Origin: Methanococcoides burtonii DSM 6242 | Lineage (GTDB): Archaea; Halobacteriota; Methanosarcinia; Methanosarcinales; Methanosarcinaceae | DNA: 64,000 nt | NCBI RefSeq assembly: GCF_000013725.1 | Contig: NC_007955.1 | Location: 1 to 64,000 of the forward strand | Direction: 5' to 3' | Part shown: positions 1 through 10,383 of the stretch, piece by piece | How the letters are laid out: every line of letters begins with the position of its first letter | Numbering within the stretch: the first letter of the stretch is position 1 | The notes under the pieces: model-generated | What the model saw: only the letters and a program-made list of their open reading frames with translations | Database searches by the model: none | Told to the model about the DNA's origin: nothing | Made by a program: the position numbers and the translations under genes

Positions 1-185
1 ATTGCTATTATTACATCATTGAAGATCATAACGTAGGAATAAGCAAGTGTGAAAAGTCGGGTTTGACAGTAAGTGTTCATGGGCCTCTTCTCGGAATGCC
101 CTTCTTTGTGTACAAATGTGCATTAAGGAATGCTAACTGGCTAAATCTTCTAGAGATGATTGAGGACGGACAGACCGGTTATTAA
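1..185 (+). CDS. C-terminal end of an unrecognised protein (partial)
   Basis: An open frame enters the window from the left and stops at TAA 183-185; codons run from base 3 and give 60 residues ending in IEDGQTGY. The segment has three cysteines and hydrophobic stretches such as HGPLLGMPFFVYKC. I do not recognise the family. It ends 193 bases before the L3 gene, so it is the neighbour upstream of the ribosomal operon and probably a separate transcription unit. That the frame is coding is inferred from its uninterrupted reading and protein-like composition. Confidence 0.55.
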   Translation, partial: CYYYIIEDHNVGISKCEKSGLTVSVHGPLLGMPFFVYKCALRNANWLNLLEMIEDGQTGY

Positions 186-378
186 TCAGGTCAGTCCAGT
201 ATGTTAGTTATCTTGCTTCCTGCGTGAATGTATATGTTCGATCTGCCAGTGGTTCTATTTGAGCTGGGCAGGGGTATTAGTACATCACGTAAGATTATAC
301 TTTTCTAATTGTCTTGTCCTACATCATGAATAAATGAAACATTGTTTCAAAAATAATTGAAATAGGAGGAGAATATAA
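186..378 (+). promoter_or_regulatory. Promoter and leader of the L3-L15 ribosomal protein operon
   Basis: The 193-base gap ahead of L3 has no gene. A TATA-like stretch (ttatactttt, 295-304) would place transcription start near 325. Between them and the gene lies a 6-bp inverted repeat, TGAAAC-att-GTTTCA (335-349), that could be a leader hairpin or operator. A strong ribosome binding site, aggagga, sits at 364-370, eight bases before the ATG at 379. The TATA call is tentative; the ribosome binding site is clear. Confidence 0.5.
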
Positions 379-1392
379 ATGGCAAAAGGACACAGACCAA
401 GGCGCGGTTCACTTGCATACAGTCCACGCAAGCGATCACAAAGCCACATACCAAGGTTTAGATCATGGCCAGAGTCAGACGCTGAACCAAAGCTTCAGGG
501 CTTTGCAGGTTACAAGGTAGGCATGACCCATGTAATCATGATCGACGACGTTAAGCATAGTCTTACAGAGGGTACTGAAATATCCGTTCCTGTTACTATC
601 ATCGAAACTCCAGCTATCCGTGTTGCAGCAATTCGTGCATATGGCAAAGACACCTATGGTGAAATCGCTATTGCAGAAGCATGGACAGACGTTCTTGACA
701 AGGATCTTAGCCGCAGGCTCAAGACCGCAAAGAACCCTGATGTGAATGCATCACTTGAGAAGCTTGAGACTCTTGTTGAAAGCGGACGTGCAAATGATAT
801 CAGGCTCATCACATACACTTTACCATCCACTCTTACTGGTGTACCTAAAAAGGTACCTGATGTGATGGAAACTGGTGTAAGTGGTTCTGATGTGAAAGCA
901 AAGTTCGAGTATGCTAAGACAGTTCTGGGTACAATGGTGGAGATCTCTGATGTATTCGACAACGGCAAGATCGTCGATGTCGCAGCGATCACAACCGGGC
1001 ATGGTACACAGGGTCCTGTAAAGAGATGGGGCATCAATCTAATGAAGAACAAACACTCCCGTCAGGGAAGTTTGAGACAGGTAGGTACACTCGGTCCATG
1101 GACTCCTGCACACGTGAGCTGGAGAGTTCCACAGGCAGGTCAGATGGGTTATCACCAGAGAACCGACTACAACAAGAGGATCTTGAAGATGTCCTCTGAT
1201 GTTGATGAGGTCAATCCAGCTGGTGGTTTTGTTAACTACGGTCTTGTTCGTGGAAACTACATCCTTATCAAAGGAAGTGTTCCAGGTCCATCCAAAAGGT
1301 TGATCAGACTCAGGGAGCCAACAAGGTCAAAGGTATCCAGCATTGGCGAGCCTCAGATCATGCACGTTAGCACTCAAACACTGCAGGGGTGA
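379..1392 (+). CDS. rpl3: 50S ribosomal protein L3 (uL3)
   Basis: First gene of the archaeal S10/spc-type operon; uL3 binds 23S rRNA early in large-subunit assembly. At 337 residues it has the usual archaeal length. The N-terminus ([18 protein letters not shown]), the GYKVGMTHV segment and the W-finger region ([13 protein letters not shown], where the family inserts a loop into the peptidyl transferase centre) are recognisable. The ATG at 379 follows a strong aggagga. L4 begins five bases after its stop, so the two are co-transcribed. Confidence 0.98.
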   Translation: MAKGHRPRRGSLAYSPRKRSQSHIPRFRSWPESDAEPKLQGFAGYKVGMTHVIMIDDVKHSLTEGTEISVPVTIIETPAIRVAAIRAYGKDTYGEIAIAEAWTDVLDKDLSRRLKTAKNPDVNASLEKLETLVESGRANDIRLITYTLPSTLTGVPKKVPDVMETGVSGSDVKAKFEYAKTVLGTMVEISDVFDNGKIVDVAAITTGHGTQGPVKRWGINLMKNKHSRQGSLRQVGTLGPWTPAHVSWRVPQAGQMGYHQRTDYNKRILKMSSDVDEVNPAGGFVNYGLVRGNYILIKGSVPGPSKRLIRLREPTRSKVSSIGEPQIMHVSTQTLQG

Positions 1393-1397
1393 TGTGA

Positions 1398-2159
1398 ATG
1401 ACAACAGCAAATATTATCGATTTATCCGGAAATTCCAAAGGCGAGATTGCATTGCCGGAAGTTTTCAGTGAGATTTTCAGACCTGACCTTATTAAGAAGG
1501 CGGTCCTTTCTGCTCAGGCAAACAGACTCCAGCCATACGGTACCAAGCTCTATGCAGGTATGCAGACGTCAGCACACTCCTGGGGATCAGGAAGAGGCGT
1601 TGCACAGGTTCCAAGGATCTCAAATGGTAGTCGTGTCGCAAGAATTCCACAGGCAGTGGGAGGTAGGCGTGCACATCCACCAAAGACCGAGACCGACCGT
1701 ACAGAGAAGATCAACAAGAAGGAAAAGCGTCTTGCAGTCAGATCTGCAATTGCAGCAACTATCGATGCTGACCTTGTAAAGGCCCGTGGCCACAAGTTCA
1801 CTGCAGAGGTTCCTTTCGTTGCAGATGATGCTATCGAAGGTCTTGTAAAGATCAAAGAGGTCATCAGTTTTCTTCAGGCAGCTGGTCTTTATGATGATAT
1901 TATCCGCGCTAAAGAGGGTAAACACATAAGGGCAGGTAAAGGTAAACGCAGAGGACGTAAGTACAAGAACCGAAAGAGCGTTCTGATCGTCACAGGCGAA
2001 GAAAGTCTACTCAGCAAGGCAGCAAACAACCTTCCAGGTGTTGATGTTGCAACAGTAACTGCTCTTAACGCAGAGCTTCTTGCACCAGGTACCCACGCAG
2101 GCAGACTCACAGTCTGGACCCAATCTGCAATAACCAACATGGAGGGTATGTTCTTATGA
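1398..2159 (+). CDS. rpl4: 50S ribosomal protein L4 (L1e, uL4)
   Basis: Large-subunit protein of 253 residues in the archaeal/eukaryotic L1e form. The conserved segment around [11 protein letters not shown] and the basic loop following it, which reaches the exit tunnel in known structures, are present, as is the later [16 protein letters not shown] block. The ATG at 1398 follows L3 with a gtgatgtga spacer. Its stop overlaps the L23 start by four bases (ATGA), showing translational coupling. Confidence 0.98.
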   Translation: MTTANIIDLSGNSKGEIALPEVFSEIFRPDLIKKAVLSAQANRLQPYGTKLYAGMQTSAHSWGSGRGVAQVPRISNGSRVARIPQAVGGRRAHPPKTETDRTEKINKKEKRLAVRSAIAATIDADLVKARGHKFTAEVPFVADDAIEGLVKIKEVISFLQAAGLYDDIIRAKEGKHIRAGKGKRRGRKYKNRKSVLIVTGEESLLSKAANNLPGVDVATVTALNAELLAPGTHAGRLTVWTQSAITNMEGMFL

Positions 2160-2404
2160 ATGCTATCAGATATCCATTCATCACTGAAAAAGCAATGATG
2201 CTCATGGACGAAAATAAGCTTCAGTTCGTTGTTGACACACGTGCTAACAAGACTCAGGTGGAAAACGATGTGGTTAAGATGTATGGTTTTACTGTAAAGT
2301 CAGTCTGTACCATGACCACAATGAAAGGCTTGAAAAAGGCACTTGTGACATTCAATGAGACGGATGCTGCACATGAGATCGCAACAAGGATTGGATTGGT
2401 GTGA
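2156..2404 (+). CDS. rpl23: 50S ribosomal protein L23 (uL23)
   Basis: An 82-residue protein opening with [13 protein letters not shown], the standard start of uL23, which sits at the polypeptide exit and in known ribosomes docks SRP and the Sec channel. The ATG overlaps the L4 stop by four bases. Length and position between L4 and L2 are those expected for archaea. Confidence 0.97.
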   Translation: MNAIRYPFITEKAMMLMDENKLQFVVDTRANKTQVENDVVKMYGFTVKSVCTMTTMKGLKKALVTFNETDAAHEIATRIGLV

Positions 2405-2415
2405 GGTGAAAGTCC

Positions 2416-3129
2416 ATGGCTAAACGAATTATATCCCAGAACAGGGGTCGTGGAAGTCCAACATACAGGGCTCCATCCCATAAATATAAAGCTGAACTCA
2501 AACACCCACGCGTGGATGAGGAAAGCACTCTAAATGGTACAGTTATAGGTATCGAACATGACCCTGCAAGGTCAGCTCCGATCGCAATGGTCGCTTTTGA
2601 GAACGGAAAGAAGCAGTTTATAGTTGTTCCTGAGGGAATTTCTGTTGGCGAGAAGCTTTCCTGCGGTGTTTCCGCAGAGGTCAAGCCAGGTAACACGCTT
2701 CCTCTTGCAGAGATCCCTGAAGGTATCCCTATCTGTAACATTGAATCCAAACCAAACGATGGTGGACAATATGCGCGCTCCTCAGGTGTTTATGCAACAC
2801 TTGTATCCCGTGAGCTAAGCAAAGTAGTTGTCAGGATGCCATCTGGTGTGTTAAAGTGGTTCCATCCTAAATGCAGAGCAACGATCGGTATTGTTGCTGG
2901 TGGCGGTAGAGTTGACAGGCCATTCCTTAAAGCAGGAAAGAAATACCACAAGATGAAAGCAAGGGCAGCTAAGTACCCTCGTGTATCAGGTATTGCTATG
3001 AACGTTGTCGATCACCCGTTCGGTGGAGGTAACAGAAAGCATCCAGGTAAGCCGACCACAGTCAGCAGGAATGCACCACCAGGTAGAAAGGTTGGTCATA
3101 TCGCAGCACGTAGGACCGGAAAACGTTAA
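2416..3129 (+). CDS. rpl2: 50S ribosomal protein L2 (uL2)
   Basis: Large-subunit core protein of 237 residues that organises 23S rRNA near the peptidyl transferase centre. The start [20 protein letters not shown] and the C-terminal block [18 protein letters not shown], holding the family's conserved histidine near the active site, are present. A gtgaggtga run precedes the ATG. It lies 11 bases after L23 and 16 before S19 in one operon. Confidence 0.98.
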   Translation: MAKRIISQNRGRGSPTYRAPSHKYKAELKHPRVDEESTLNGTVIGIEHDPARSAPIAMVAFENGKKQFIVVPEGISVGEKLSCGVSAEVKPGNTLPLAEIPEGIPICNIESKPNDGGQYARSSGVYATLVSRELSKVVVRMPSGVLKWFHPKCRATIGIVAGGGRVDRPFLKAGKKYHKMKARAAKYPRVSGIAMNVVDHPFGGGNRKHPGKPTTVSRNAPPGRKVGHIAARRTGKR

Positions 3130-3145
3130 GTAAAGAGGTATTAAC

Positions 3146-3559
3146 ATGGCAAAAAAATCAACTTCAAGGTTACCAAAGCGAAAAGGAGAATATACCTTCC
3201 GTGGTAAGACGGTAGCACAGCTCCAGGAAATGAGCTTTGAAGATTTTGCGGAACTCTTGCCTGCAAAGGAACGCCGGTCTATACGCCGGGGCTTTTCTGA
3301 TTCACAGAAAGGTGTTCTGCAACAGTTCAGAGACGGAAAGGAAAGCGTACGCACGCATTTCAGGAACATGATAATCTTCCCTGAAATGATCGGTAAGAAT
3401 CTCGAGGTCTATAACGGTAAAGAATTCGTGAAGATCGAGATCATGCCTGAAATGATCGGGCACAGGTTCGGTGAATATTCACCTACACGTAACAGGGTTT
3501 CCCACGGAAGCGCTGGTGTCGGTGCAACACGTTCCAGTAAGTTCGTACCATTGAAATAA
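3146..3559 (+). CDS. rps19: 30S ribosomal protein S19 (uS19)
   Basis: Small-subunit head protein of 137 residues in the archaeal S15e-like form, longer than bacterial S19. The conserved C-terminal half reads [20 protein letters not shown] then [13 protein letters not shown] and [18 protein letters not shown]. An aaagagg stretch precedes the ATG at 3146. Position between L2 and L22 is canonical. Confidence 0.98.
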   Translation: MAKKSTSRLPKRKGEYTFRGKTVAQLQEMSFEDFAELLPAKERRSIRRGFSDSQKGVLQQFRDGKESVRTHFRNMIIFPEMIGKNLEVYNGKEFVKIEIMPEMIGHRFGEYSPTRNRVSHGSAGVGATRSSKFVPLK

Positions 3560-3569
3560 GGTGATATGA

Positions 3570-4025
3570 ATGGCAAGGATCAAATATACTACAGAGCTTG
3601 ATGCTGAGACCAGTGCGAAAGCAATGGGTTCAGAGCTTCACATTTCACCTAAGAAATCCCGTGAACTCTGCAAGGCTATCAAGGGCATGCGCACAAACGC
3701 AGCAAGACAATATCTTGAAGATGTTGTTATCTTAAAGCAGGCAGTACCTTTCGGAAGGCACAATGACAGCTTAGGTCACAGAAAAGGACCAATGGCAGCA
3801 GGTCGCTATCCTGTTAAGGTGGCATCTGAGATGCTTAAGTTGCTCAAGAATGCAGAAAGTAACGCAGAATATAAAGGCTTAAACCCGGAACATATGTTCA
3901 TTGCACATACAGCAATGAACCGTGGCCGTGTGATCCATGGTATGAGACCAAGGGCCCGTGGAAGGGCAAGTCCAGAGAACACAGAAACTGTAAATCTTGA
4001 GATGATCATAAGCGAGGTGCGCTAA
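3570..4025 (+). CDS. rpl22: 50S ribosomal protein L22 (uL22)
   Basis: Exit-tunnel protein of 151 residues. Family features include the helix [18 protein letters not shown], the segment [23 protein letters not shown], and the C-terminal hairpin residues [17 protein letters not shown] that line the tunnel in related structures. A gtgat ribosome binding site precedes the start. The stop TAATG shares one base with the S3 start. Confidence 0.98.
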   Translation: MARIKYTTELDAETSAKAMGSELHISPKKSRELCKAIKGMRTNAARQYLEDVVILKQAVPFGRHNDSLGHRKGPMAAGRYPVKVASEMLKLLKNAESNAEYKGLNPEHMFIAHTAMNRGRVIHGMRPRARGRASPENTETVNLEMIISEVR

Positions 4026-4939
4026 TGGCGGTAGAGAAAAAGTTCGTTCAGGATGGATATGTAAAAGCATCCATGGATGAATATTTTGCAAAACAACTCA
4101 GCAGAGCTGGCTATGGTGGTATGGATATCAACCGTACTCCTATGGGAACCCAGATCACTGTATATGCTGAAAAACCAGGTATGGTTATTGGAAAGGCTGG
4201 AAAGGTAATCAGGAAGCTCACTCGTGATGTAGACCGATTATACGATCTGGACAATCCTCAGATCGATGCACAGGAAGTCAAGAGGCCGGAACTCAATGCA
4301 CAGATGATGGCATCAAGACTTGCATCCTCCATCGAACGTGGGTGGTACTTCAGAAAGGCTGGACACAACACCATGCGTGCTGTCATGAATGCTGGTGCAC
4401 TTGGCTGCGAGATCGTCATCTCTGGTAAATTGACTGGTTCAAGGTCAAGGGTAGAAAAGATGGTCAATGGTTACATCAAACATGCAGGAAAGCCTGTCGA
4501 TGATATAGTCGATGATGGTTTTGCTACCGCTGTCAAGAAACTCGGTACCCTTGGTTGTAAAGTACGTATCATTCACCCAGATGCAGTTCTTCCAGACTCA
4601 TACAGGTTGAAGAACGCCGAAGAACTTGGTTCATTGGTTTCTACTCCTGTTGAAGAAGAGAAGAGCGCAGGTATCGAGGAACTCGTTGAGGTAGAAGCTA
4701 AAGGTGAAGTTGCAGAAGCTGAGGAAGCAGTGGTCGAGGAAACAGCAAAGGCTGAAGCTGAGACCGTTGAAGAGACAGTTGAAGAAGTGGCAGCATCAGA
4801 AGTAGAAGCTGATATGATTACCGGGGAATCTGTTACCGAAGAAGGCGAGGAGCGCCGCGAGGTCAACGGTGTCTGGCAACACAAACATGGTGGACACGAC
4901 TACTGGCATCCAACCGGACGTATGCACAGGGAGAGCTGA
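4025..4939 (+). CDS. rps3: 30S ribosomal protein S3 (uS3) with acidic C-terminal tail
   Basis: Small-subunit protein at the mRNA entry site, 304 residues. A KH RNA-binding domain with the GKAG loop ([11 protein letters not shown], about residues 55-65) is followed by the S3 C-terminal domain ending near residue 205. After that comes a long low-complexity tail rich in Glu, Ala and Val (about 205-280) and a short end with histidines. The acidic extension is longer than the archaeal minimum, though S3 proteins of relatives carry similar tails. It starts within the L22 stop and is followed by L29 after two bases. Confidence 0.97.
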   Translation: MAVEKKFVQDGYVKASMDEYFAKQLSRAGYGGMDINRTPMGTQITVYAEKPGMVIGKAGKVIRKLTRDVDRLYDLDNPQIDAQEVKRPELNAQMMASRLASSIERGWYFRKAGHNTMRAVMNAGALGCEIVISGKLTGSRSRVEKMVNGYIKHAGKPVDDIVDDGFATAVKKLGTLGCKVRIIHPDAVLPDSYRLKNAEELGSLVSTPVEEEKSAGIEELVEVEAKGEVAEAEEAVVEETAKAEAETVEETVEEVAASEVEADMITGESVTEEGEERREVNGVWQHKHGGHDYWHPTGRMHRES

Positions 4940-4941
4940 TC

Positions 4942-5145
4942 ATGGCAATTCTTCGTACAAAAGAAATAAGGGACATGACCCCTCACGAACGTGAGGATGA
5001 GCTTGTAAAGATCCGCAGTGAACTTATCCGTGAACGAGCACTTGCATCAGCAGGTGGCGCTCCAGATAATCCTGGCAGGGTCGGAGAGCTTAGAAGGACA
5101 GTCGCAAAGATAAAGACGATTCAGCACGAATTGAAGGAGATCTGA
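4942..5145 (+). CDS. rpl29: 50S ribosomal protein L29 (uL29)
   Basis: A 67-residue helical hairpin protein at the tunnel exit, opening with [20 protein letters not shown], the usual archaeal uL29 start. It begins two bases after S3. The next gene starts with TTG one base after its TGA, so the three are tightly coupled. Confidence 0.96.
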   Translation: MAILRTKEIRDMTPHEREDELVKIRSELIRERALASAGGAPDNPGRVGELRRTVAKIKTIQHELKEI

Positions 5146-5146
5146 A

Positions 5147-5452
5147 TTGGAAGCATTGCCTTCTAATTTGATCTTTCACGAGCTTATCGGGCTTTATGCG
5201 GAAGTATTTGAGTCAACAAATCCCAAACTAATCAATATTTGTGGCAGAGTGATAGACGAGACGCGCAATATGCTTATTATCGAAACGGAAGACACGCACG
5301 AAAAAATGGTTCCAAAGAACGGGACTACGTTTGTGTTCCATCTTCCCTCATCATCTGCCGATCACGATCAACGTGTTAAAATATTCGGGACATTATTGCT
5401 CTCACAACCCGAGAATAGAGTCAAGAACATTAGGAAAATTCGCATGAGGTAA
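5147..5452 (+). CDS. rnp1: Ribonuclease P protein component 1 (Rpp29/Pop4 homologue)
   Basis: Protein subunit of archaeal RNase P, which removes 5' leaders from tRNA precursors; homologous to human Rpp29. At 101 residues it shows the Sm-like barrel segment [18 protein letters not shown] and the following [15 protein letters not shown]. Its place between L29 and S17 is standard in euryarchaeal ribosomal operons. The start is TTG at 5147, one base after the L29 stop, with ggaga at 5136-5140 inside the L29 end as the ribosome binding site; no in-frame ATG or GTG lies nearby. Confidence 0.93.
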   Translation: MEALPSNLIFHELIGLYAEVFESTNPKLINICGRVIDETRNMLIIETEDTHEKMVPKNGTTFVFHLPSSSADHDQRVKIFGTLLLSQPENRVKNIRKIRMR

Positions 5453-5457
5453 TAATC

Positions 5458-5787
5458 ATGGCAAAAGACATTGGATTGGATATACCCGAGCCAACAAAGG
5501 AATGTGATGATATTAATTGTCCGTTCCATGGCGAACTCCCCGTTAGGGGACAGATCCACGTCGGTACTGTTGTAAGCGCCAAAATGGATCGTACAGTGGT
5601 AATTCAACAGAGGCGTGAAAAACTGATAAATAAATACCAGAGATATGAGAAGAGGCAATCAAAGATCCACGCTCACAATCCACCTTGCATTGATGCAAAG
5701 GTTGGAGATATTGTGACCATCGCGGAATGCCGCCCTCTCAGTAAAACAAAATCATACGTAGTTGTCAAGGCGGAGGTGAAGGCATGA
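5458..5787 (+). CDS. rps17: 30S ribosomal protein S17 (uS17)
   Basis: Small-subunit primary binder of 109 residues. The archaeal N-terminus with [17 protein letters not shown], carrying a Cys pair and His, precedes the OB fold [16 protein letters not shown] and [22 protein letters not shown] gaggtaata spacer precedes the ATG. The L14 ATG overlaps its TGA by four bases. Confidence 0.97.
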
Positions 5788-6182
5788 GGGGTATTCGTTC
5801 AAAGATCCCACGTGCACTGAATGCTGGTGCTAAGATCGAATGTGTTGATAATACTGGAGCACGTACCGTAGAGATTATCTCTGTCAAGAAGTACAGAGGT
5901 GTAAAGAACAGGATGCCTAAAGGGGGCATTGGTGACATGTGTGTTGTATCTGTAAAGAAGGGTACTCCGGAAATGCGTAAGCAGATCCTTTACGCAGTCA
6001 TTGTACGCCAGAAGAAGGAATTCCGTCGTCCAGATGGCATCAGGGTCGCATTCGAGGACAATGCTGTAGTTATCGTGGATGACAAAGGAATTCCAAAAGG
6101 AACTGATATCAAAGGTCCTGTTGCAAGAGAAGCAGCAGAAAGGTTCCCTAAGATCGGTACAACTGCATCTATGATTGTGTGA
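5784..6182 (+). CDS. rpl14: 50S ribosomal protein L14 (uL14)
   Basis: Large-subunit interface protein of 132 residues with the conserved [20 protein letters not shown] segment and the later [20 protein letters not shown]. It overlaps the S17 stop by four bases. Length and order are those of other archaea. Confidence 0.98.
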
Positions 6183-6192
6183 GGTGTTAAAT

Positions 6193-6546
6193 ATGGTATC
6201 AAAACAGCCAAGGAAACAGAGGAAAGCACGTTACGAGGCTCCACTTCACATGAAGCAGAAGTACATGGCGGCACCTCTGTCAAAGGCCCTTCGTGGTAAA
6301 TACGGTCGCAGTGCAAATGTCATTGTAGGTGACACTGTAATTGTGATGCGTGGTGACCATGCAGGTACTAAAGGAAAGGTCGAGGCATTATCCTTGAAGA
6401 GCGGAACAATTGTTGTAGAAGGTGTTTCTGTCAGCAAGGTGGATGGAACCGAGGTTCCAAGGCCGATCTATCCTTCAAATGTGATGATCACATCACTAGA
6501 AATGAATGATAAACATAGAGATTCAATATTATCAAGAGGTAGGTGA
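6193..6546 (+). CDS. rpl24: 50S ribosomal protein L24 (uL24)
   Basis: A 117-residue protein with a KOW motif ([18 protein letters not shown], about residues 48-65) that initiates large-subunit assembly. The frame is open from a TTG at 6175 inside L14, but the ATG at 6193 is the likely start because gaggtg (6181-6186) overlaps the L14 stop at the right distance and the protein then begins [14 protein letters not shown] as in relatives. S4e follows with a ribosome binding site that overlaps the L24 stop. Confidence 0.96.
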
Positions 6547-6550
6547 TTTC

Positions 6551-7261
6551 GTGGCCACTCATCAAAAGAGGATATCTGTCCCAAAAAGCTGGCAGATCTC
6601 AAAGAAATCCAACAAATGGATAACATCCACAAGGCCTGGTCCTCACAACAGACTCCAGAGCATCCCATTAGCAGTTATACTCAGGGATATGCTCGGTGTT
6701 GTCGATAACCGCGCAGAGGCAAAGAGAGTACTCTCTGAAGGCAATGTACTTGTTGACGGAGTAGCAAGGAAAGACCTTAGGTTCCCTGTAGGTCTGATGG
6801 ATATTATTACCATCCCATTGAACAACGTGGAATACCGCGTAATGCTCGATGGAAAGAGCAGACTTGTGTTGAACAAGCTTGATGGAACAGGTGCTGACAA
6901 ATTGTGCCGCATTGAAGGTAAGACCTCTATCAAAGAAGGTAAGATCCAGATGCGTCTTAACGATGGTGTCAATATCATTGGTTCCAACAATTACAATACC
7001 AAGGATTCAATAATCCTGTCCGTTCCAGACAAAAAGGTCGTCAAACACATCAAATATGAAGTGGGCAATCTTGCAATGATCGTTGGTGGAAGCCATGCAG
7101 GCGAAGTTGGATCTATCAAAGAGATCAATACAGTGAAAAGTTCCAAGAACAACACAGTTACTATCTCCGGTGAGATTGAATTCGAGACCATCGAAGATTA
7201 TGTGTTCGTGATCGGTGAATCAAAACCAGAGATCTTCATAGGTGGTGAAACTGTTGAGTAA
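6551..7261 (+). CDS. rps4e: 30S ribosomal protein S4e
   Basis: Archaeal/eukaryotic small-subunit protein, 236 residues from a GTG start. An N-terminal block ([16 protein letters not shown]), an S4-like RNA-binding domain ([19 protein letters not shown]) and a KOW segment ([20 protein letters not shown]) appear in order. The frame stays open to an ATG at 6506 inside L24, but GTG 6551 is favoured: aggtga (6541-6546) precedes it and the protein then starts [11 protein letters not shown] as in the family. Confidence 0.95.
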   Translation: MATHQKRISVPKSWQISKKSNKWITSTRPGPHNRLQSIPLAVILRDMLGVVDNRAEAKRVLSEGNVLVDGVARKDLRFPVGLMDIITIPLNNVEYRVMLDGKSRLVLNKLDGTGADKLCRIEGKTSIKEGKIQMRLNDGVNIIGSNNYNTKDSIILSVPDKKVVKHIKYEVGNLAMIVGGSHAGEVGSIKEINTVKSSKNNTVTISGEIEFETIEDYVFVIGESKPEIFIGGETVE

Positions 7262-7763
7262 TCCAATGAGAAATCCTAAGGTCGAGAAGGTAGTCGTCCA
7301 CATGGGCGTTGGTGAAAGTGGTCAGCACCTTGTTGATGCAGAAGGTATCCTTGAGACAATTACCGGACAGACAGTTGTCAGGAGCTATGCAAAGAGGACA
7401 CTTCCAGCATTCACTATCAAAAAGGGAGAGCCTATCGGATGTAAGGTCACACTTCGTGGCGAAGCAGCAGAAGGTTTTCTTGAGACTTCATTGGGAATCG
7501 TTGAGAAAAGGCTCAATGAGTCCCAGTTTGATATCTTTGGTAATGTTTCATTTGGTGTTGAAGAGCACACCGATTATCCAGGCATGAGATACGATCCAAA
7601 CATCGGTATCTTTGGAATGGATATCACTGTGGTTGTAAATCGTCCTGGTTACAGGGTGAGTAAACGAAGGATCGCAAAACGAAAGATACCAACTTCCCAC
7701 AAGATTACAAAAGAGGATACAATATCTTTCTTTAAGGATAAGTATGCTGTGGAGGTAGAATAA
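7254..7763 (+). CDS. rpl5: 50S ribosomal protein L5 (uL5)
   Basis: Binds 5S rRNA and contacts tRNA in the P site. The sequence has [20 protein letters not shown] and the [19 protein letters not shown] segment. I place the start at TTG 7254, giving [12 protein letters not shown] and 169 residues, because ggtggtgaaa at 7241-7250 then acts as ribosome binding site. GTG 7242 and ATG 7266 are alternatives. The start lies inside the S4e end, and the stop shares a base with the S14 ATG. Confidence 0.94.
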   Translation: MSNPMRNPKVEKVVVHMGVGESGQHLVDAEGILETITGQTVVRSYAKRTLPAFTIKKGEPIGCKVTLRGEAAEGFLETSLGIVEKRLNESQFDIFGNVSFGVEEHTDYPGMRYDPNIGIFGMDITVVVNRPGYRVSKRRIAKRKIPTSHKITKEDTISFFKDKYAVEVE

Positions 7764-7915
7764 TGACTCAGACAGTGAAGAACTTTGGAAGAGGCGCAAA
7801 CGAGTGTAAAAGATGCGGCAGAAAGCAGGGTCTTGTGCGCAAGTATGGGATATATCTTTGCAGGCATTGTTTCAGGGAAATTGCCCATGACATGGGATTT
7901 GAAAAATATTCGTGA
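7763..7915 (+). CDS. rps14: 30S ribosomal protein S14, zinc-binding type (uS14)
   Basis: A 50-residue gene read directly from the sequence: ATG at 7763 overlaps the L5 stop (TAATG) and TGA ends at 7915. It encodes the short zinc form, with CKRCGRK and CRHCF providing four metal-binding cysteines (C15, C18, C33, C36). Position between L5 and S8 is canonical. It is easily missed because of its length. Confidence 0.96.
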   Translation: MTQTVKNFGRGANECKRCGRKQGLVRKYGIYLCRHCFREIAHDMGFEKYS

Positions 7916-7926
7916 GGTGAACAGAT

Positions 7927-8319
7927 ATGGTATTATTAGATCCTCTTGCTGATGCGTTATCTATTATCAAGAACGCAGAAGCTGTTGGTAAAGATTCCTG
8001 TACGATCAGACCTGCATCAAAACTCATTGGAAATGTCCTTAAGGTCATGAATGACCGTGGATATATCGGTGATTTTGAGTTCGTAGAGGATGGTAAGGCT
8101 GGAGTTTATACAGTTGAACTTATTGGACGTATTAACAAATGTGGAGCTATCAAGCCACGCTACTCCGTAGGAGTAACCGAGTTCGAGAGATGGGAGAAAC
8201 AATTCCTTCCTGCTAAGAACTTTGGTGTATTGATCCTCACAACCCCTAAGGGAGTGATCTCCCAGTACGAGGCTCGTGAGAACAATGTCGGTGGTCAGTT
8301 ATTATCATTTGTATACTAA
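7927..8319 (+). CDS. rps8: 30S ribosomal protein S8 (uS8)
   Basis: Small-subunit central-domain binder of 130 residues. It opens [16 protein letters not shown] and has the C-terminal [20 protein letters not shown] motif typical of S8. A gtgaggtga stretch precedes the ATG. It lies 11 bases after S14 and 18 before L6. Confidence 0.98.
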   Translation: MVLLDPLADALSIIKNAEAVGKDSCTIRPASKLIGNVLKVMNDRGYIGDFEFVEDGKAGVYTVELIGRINKCGAIKPRYSVGVTEFERWEKQFLPAKNFGVLILTTPKGVISQYEARENNVGGQLLSFVY

Positions 8320-8337
8320 GATTAAGGGTGAGATGAT

Positions 8338-8871
8338 ATGGCAAAAGAAATCAAGAAAATAATCTCGATTCCTGAAGGTGTGACAGTGACGTTTGAGAAG
8401 AACGTCCTGTCTGCTTCAGGGCCCAAAGGTACCAATACAAGATTCTTGTGGTATCCAGGCGTGAATATTGAAGTGAACGGTTCAGAAATTATCGTTGACT
8501 CTGCTTCATCGAGGAAAAAACAGAAAGCAATGGTTGGAACATATACCTCCCACATCACCAATATGATGAAAGGTGTTGTGGATGGTTTTGAGTACCATAT
8601 GAAAGTGGTCTATTCTCACTTTCCAATGCAGATCAAGGTCAATGGCAAGAAGTTCGTCATCAACAATTTCCTTGGTGAGAAGAAGCCCAGGGTATCAAAT
8701 ATCCTTGGTGAAACCTCTGTAAAGGCAAGTGGCGATGAGGTAATTGTCTCTGGTATCAACAAGGAAGATGTCGGTCAGACCGCTGCTAACATTGAGCAGA
8801 AGACCAAGATCAAGCGTTTCGACCCACGTGTGTTCCAGGATGGTATATACATCGTAGACAAGAGGGTGTAA
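8338..8871 (+). CDS. rpl6: 50S ribosomal protein L6 (uL6)
   Basis: Large-subunit protein near the factor-binding site, 177 residues with two L6 repeats. The first contains [21 protein letters not shown] and the second the [20 protein letters not shown] segment typical of the family. A gggtgaga run serves as ribosome binding site. Confidence 0.98.
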   Translation: MAKEIKKIISIPEGVTVTFEKNVLSASGPKGTNTRFLWYPGVNIEVNGSEIIVDSASSRKKQKAMVGTYTSHITNMMKGVVDGFEYHMKVVYSHFPMQIKVNGKKFVINNFLGEKKPRVSNILGETSVKASGDEVIVSGINKEDVGQTAANIEQKTKIKRFDPRVFQDGIYIVDKRV

Positions 8872-8895
8872 GAAGAGATATTGTAGGTGATCTGA

Positions 8896-9342
8896 ATGGA
8901 AGATACAGTTAATGAAACTAACATGAAGGAAGCAGTGTCCACTGAACTTGCACTTGATGAAGAGTCCAAGAGACTTTTCAATGTAAGAAAGGTCCAGAAG
9001 GGCAAAAAGCCTGATTTCAAAAGGGCCGATTCACACAAGTACAAGCGTCTGGATTCTAACTGGAGACGTCCAAGGGGTCTTCAGGGTAAACAGCGCAAGG
9101 GCATTAAAGCAAAAGGTGCAGTTGTGCAGGCAGGATATGGAAGCCCTAAAGCAGTAAAAGGTCTTCATCCATCTGGCTACTCAGAAGTTCTTGTGAACAA
9201 TCTTGCAGGAATAGAAGGTGTTGATGCTTCACTTGAGGCTATCAGGATCGGAAGGACTGTTGGCGCAAGAAAGAAAGCTCTTATTGAAGCAAAAGCTGTA
9301 GAACTGGGAATCAAGATATTGAACCCAACAAGGAGTGAGTGA
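8896..9342 (+). CDS. rpl32e: 50S ribosomal protein L32e
   Basis: Archaeal/eukaryotic large-subunit protein, 148 residues. The first 40 residues are an acidic, variable extension, then the conserved core begins with [21 protein letters not shown] and [21 protein letters not shown] taggtga ribosome binding site precedes the ATG. It has no bacterial counterpart, which helps fix the domain of life. Confidence 0.97.
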   Translation: MEDTVNETNMKEAVSTELALDEESKRLFNVRKVQKGKKPDFKRADSHKYKRLDSNWRRPRGLQGKQRKGIKAKGAVVQAGYGSPKAVKGLHPSGYSEVLVNNLAGIEGVDASLEAIRIGRTVGARKKALIEAKAVELGIKILNPTRSE

Positions 9343-9343
9343 G

Positions 9344-9790
9344 ATGACTGATCTCACAAACCAAAAAAGACTTGCAGCTAAAGTGCTTGGATGCGGTGTT
9401 CACAGAGTTTGGTTAAATCCTGAAGCATCTAGCGATATCGCTGTTGCTATCACAAGGGAAGATATCCGTGGTCTTATCGCAAGTGGAAGCATTAAAGCAG
9501 AAGCTGTGAAAGGCGTTAGCCGTGGACGAGCAAGAGCAAGGGATGCAAAGCGCAGGTACGGTCACCGTAAGGGGCATGGTTCCCGCAAAGGTACAAAAGG
9601 TGCGCGTAATCCTCGAAAAGAACAGTGGATGAAGAAGATCCGTGCTCTCAGAAGGAAGCTCAAAGAGCTTCGAGCAGATGGTACACTTGATAAATCCGCA
9701 TTCTGCAAAGCTTACCGTAAGGCAAAGGGTGGCGAGTACAAGAACTTGGCTCATATGGAAACACACCTCAATATTGCAAAGAAAGAGTAA
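9344..9790 (+). CDS. rpl19e: 50S ribosomal protein L19e
   Basis: Archaeal/eukaryotic protein of 148 residues, very basic and helical, with the [20 protein letters not shown] region that threads through 23S rRNA in known structures. The ATG at 9344 is preferred to GTG 9335, since ggagtgag at 9332-9339 is the ribosome binding site and the protein then starts [15 protein letters not shown]. It begins one base after L32e. Confidence 0.96.
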   Translation: MTDLTNQKRLAAKVLGCGVHRVWLNPEASSDIAVAITREDIRGLIASGSIKAEAVKGVSRGRARARDAKRRYGHRKGHGSRKGTKGARNPRKEQWMKKIRALRRKLKELRADGTLDKSAFCKAYRKAKGGEYKNLAHMETHLNIAKKE

Positions 9791-9849
9791 GCCTGAGGAA
9801 TGAACAATGAAAACAAATTTAAATGTTAAACTGATGTGGAGGATCTAAT

Positions 9850-10371
9850 ATGGCTACAGGACCCCGTTATAAAGTTGCATTCAGGCGACGAAGGGAAGGG
9901 CGTACAGATTATCACCAGAGACTCAGGTTGCTTTTGTCAAGAGAGGACCGTGTTGTTGTGCGTAAGAGCGCAAGGCACATGCAGATACAGCTTGTTGCAC
10001 CCGATGCAAATGGGGATGTAACACTGTCATCCGCGATCTCAAAAGAGCTTGCAAAATACGGCTATGAAGGATCGACAGGTAACACTACCGCAGCATACCT
10101 CACAGGGCTCTTGTTTGGTTACAAGACACTTGCTGAAGGCTATGAGAGCGGTGTGTTGGATATCGGTATTCAGGCATCATCCGCAGGTTCCCGTGTCTAC
10201 GCAGCACTTAAAGGTGTTGTTGATTCAGGACTGGATGTTCCTCACAACTCCTCAGTGTTCCCATCCGATGAGCGCATAAGGGGAGAACATGTTGCAGAAT
10301 ACATGGAAGGATCAAATCTGCCTGAAGTGTTCGATGCAGTAAAGGAAAAGATCCTTGCCGAGTTCAGTTAA
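9850..10371 (+). CDS. rpl18: 50S ribosomal protein L18 (uL18)
   Basis: 5S rRNA-binding protein of 173 residues in the archaeal L5e-like form. It opens [21 protein letters not shown] 59-base gap with a TATA-like tttaaatg (9817-9824) separates it from L19e, so a secondary internal promoter is possible. The ribosome binding site is ggagg at 9838-9842. Confidence 0.97.
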   Translation: MATGPRYKVAFRRRREGRTDYHQRLRLLLSREDRVVVRKSARHMQIQLVAPDANGDVTLSSAISKELAKYGYEGSTGNTTAAYLTGLLFGYKTLAEGYESGVLDIGIQASSAGSRVYAALKGVVDSGLDVPHNSSVFPSDERIRGEHVAEYMEGSNLPEVFDAVKEKILAEFS

Positions 10372-10383
10372 GGTGTGGTTAAT

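Noticed and set aside
654-1052. Antisense ORF inside L3
   Set aside because: It is a shadow of the coding frame of a certain ribosomal protein, with no ribosome binding site and no protein-like sequence.
4573-4884. Ser/Thr-rich antisense ORF opposite the S3 tail
   Set aside because: The serine runs simply reflect Glu/Ala codons of the acidic S3 extension read backwards.
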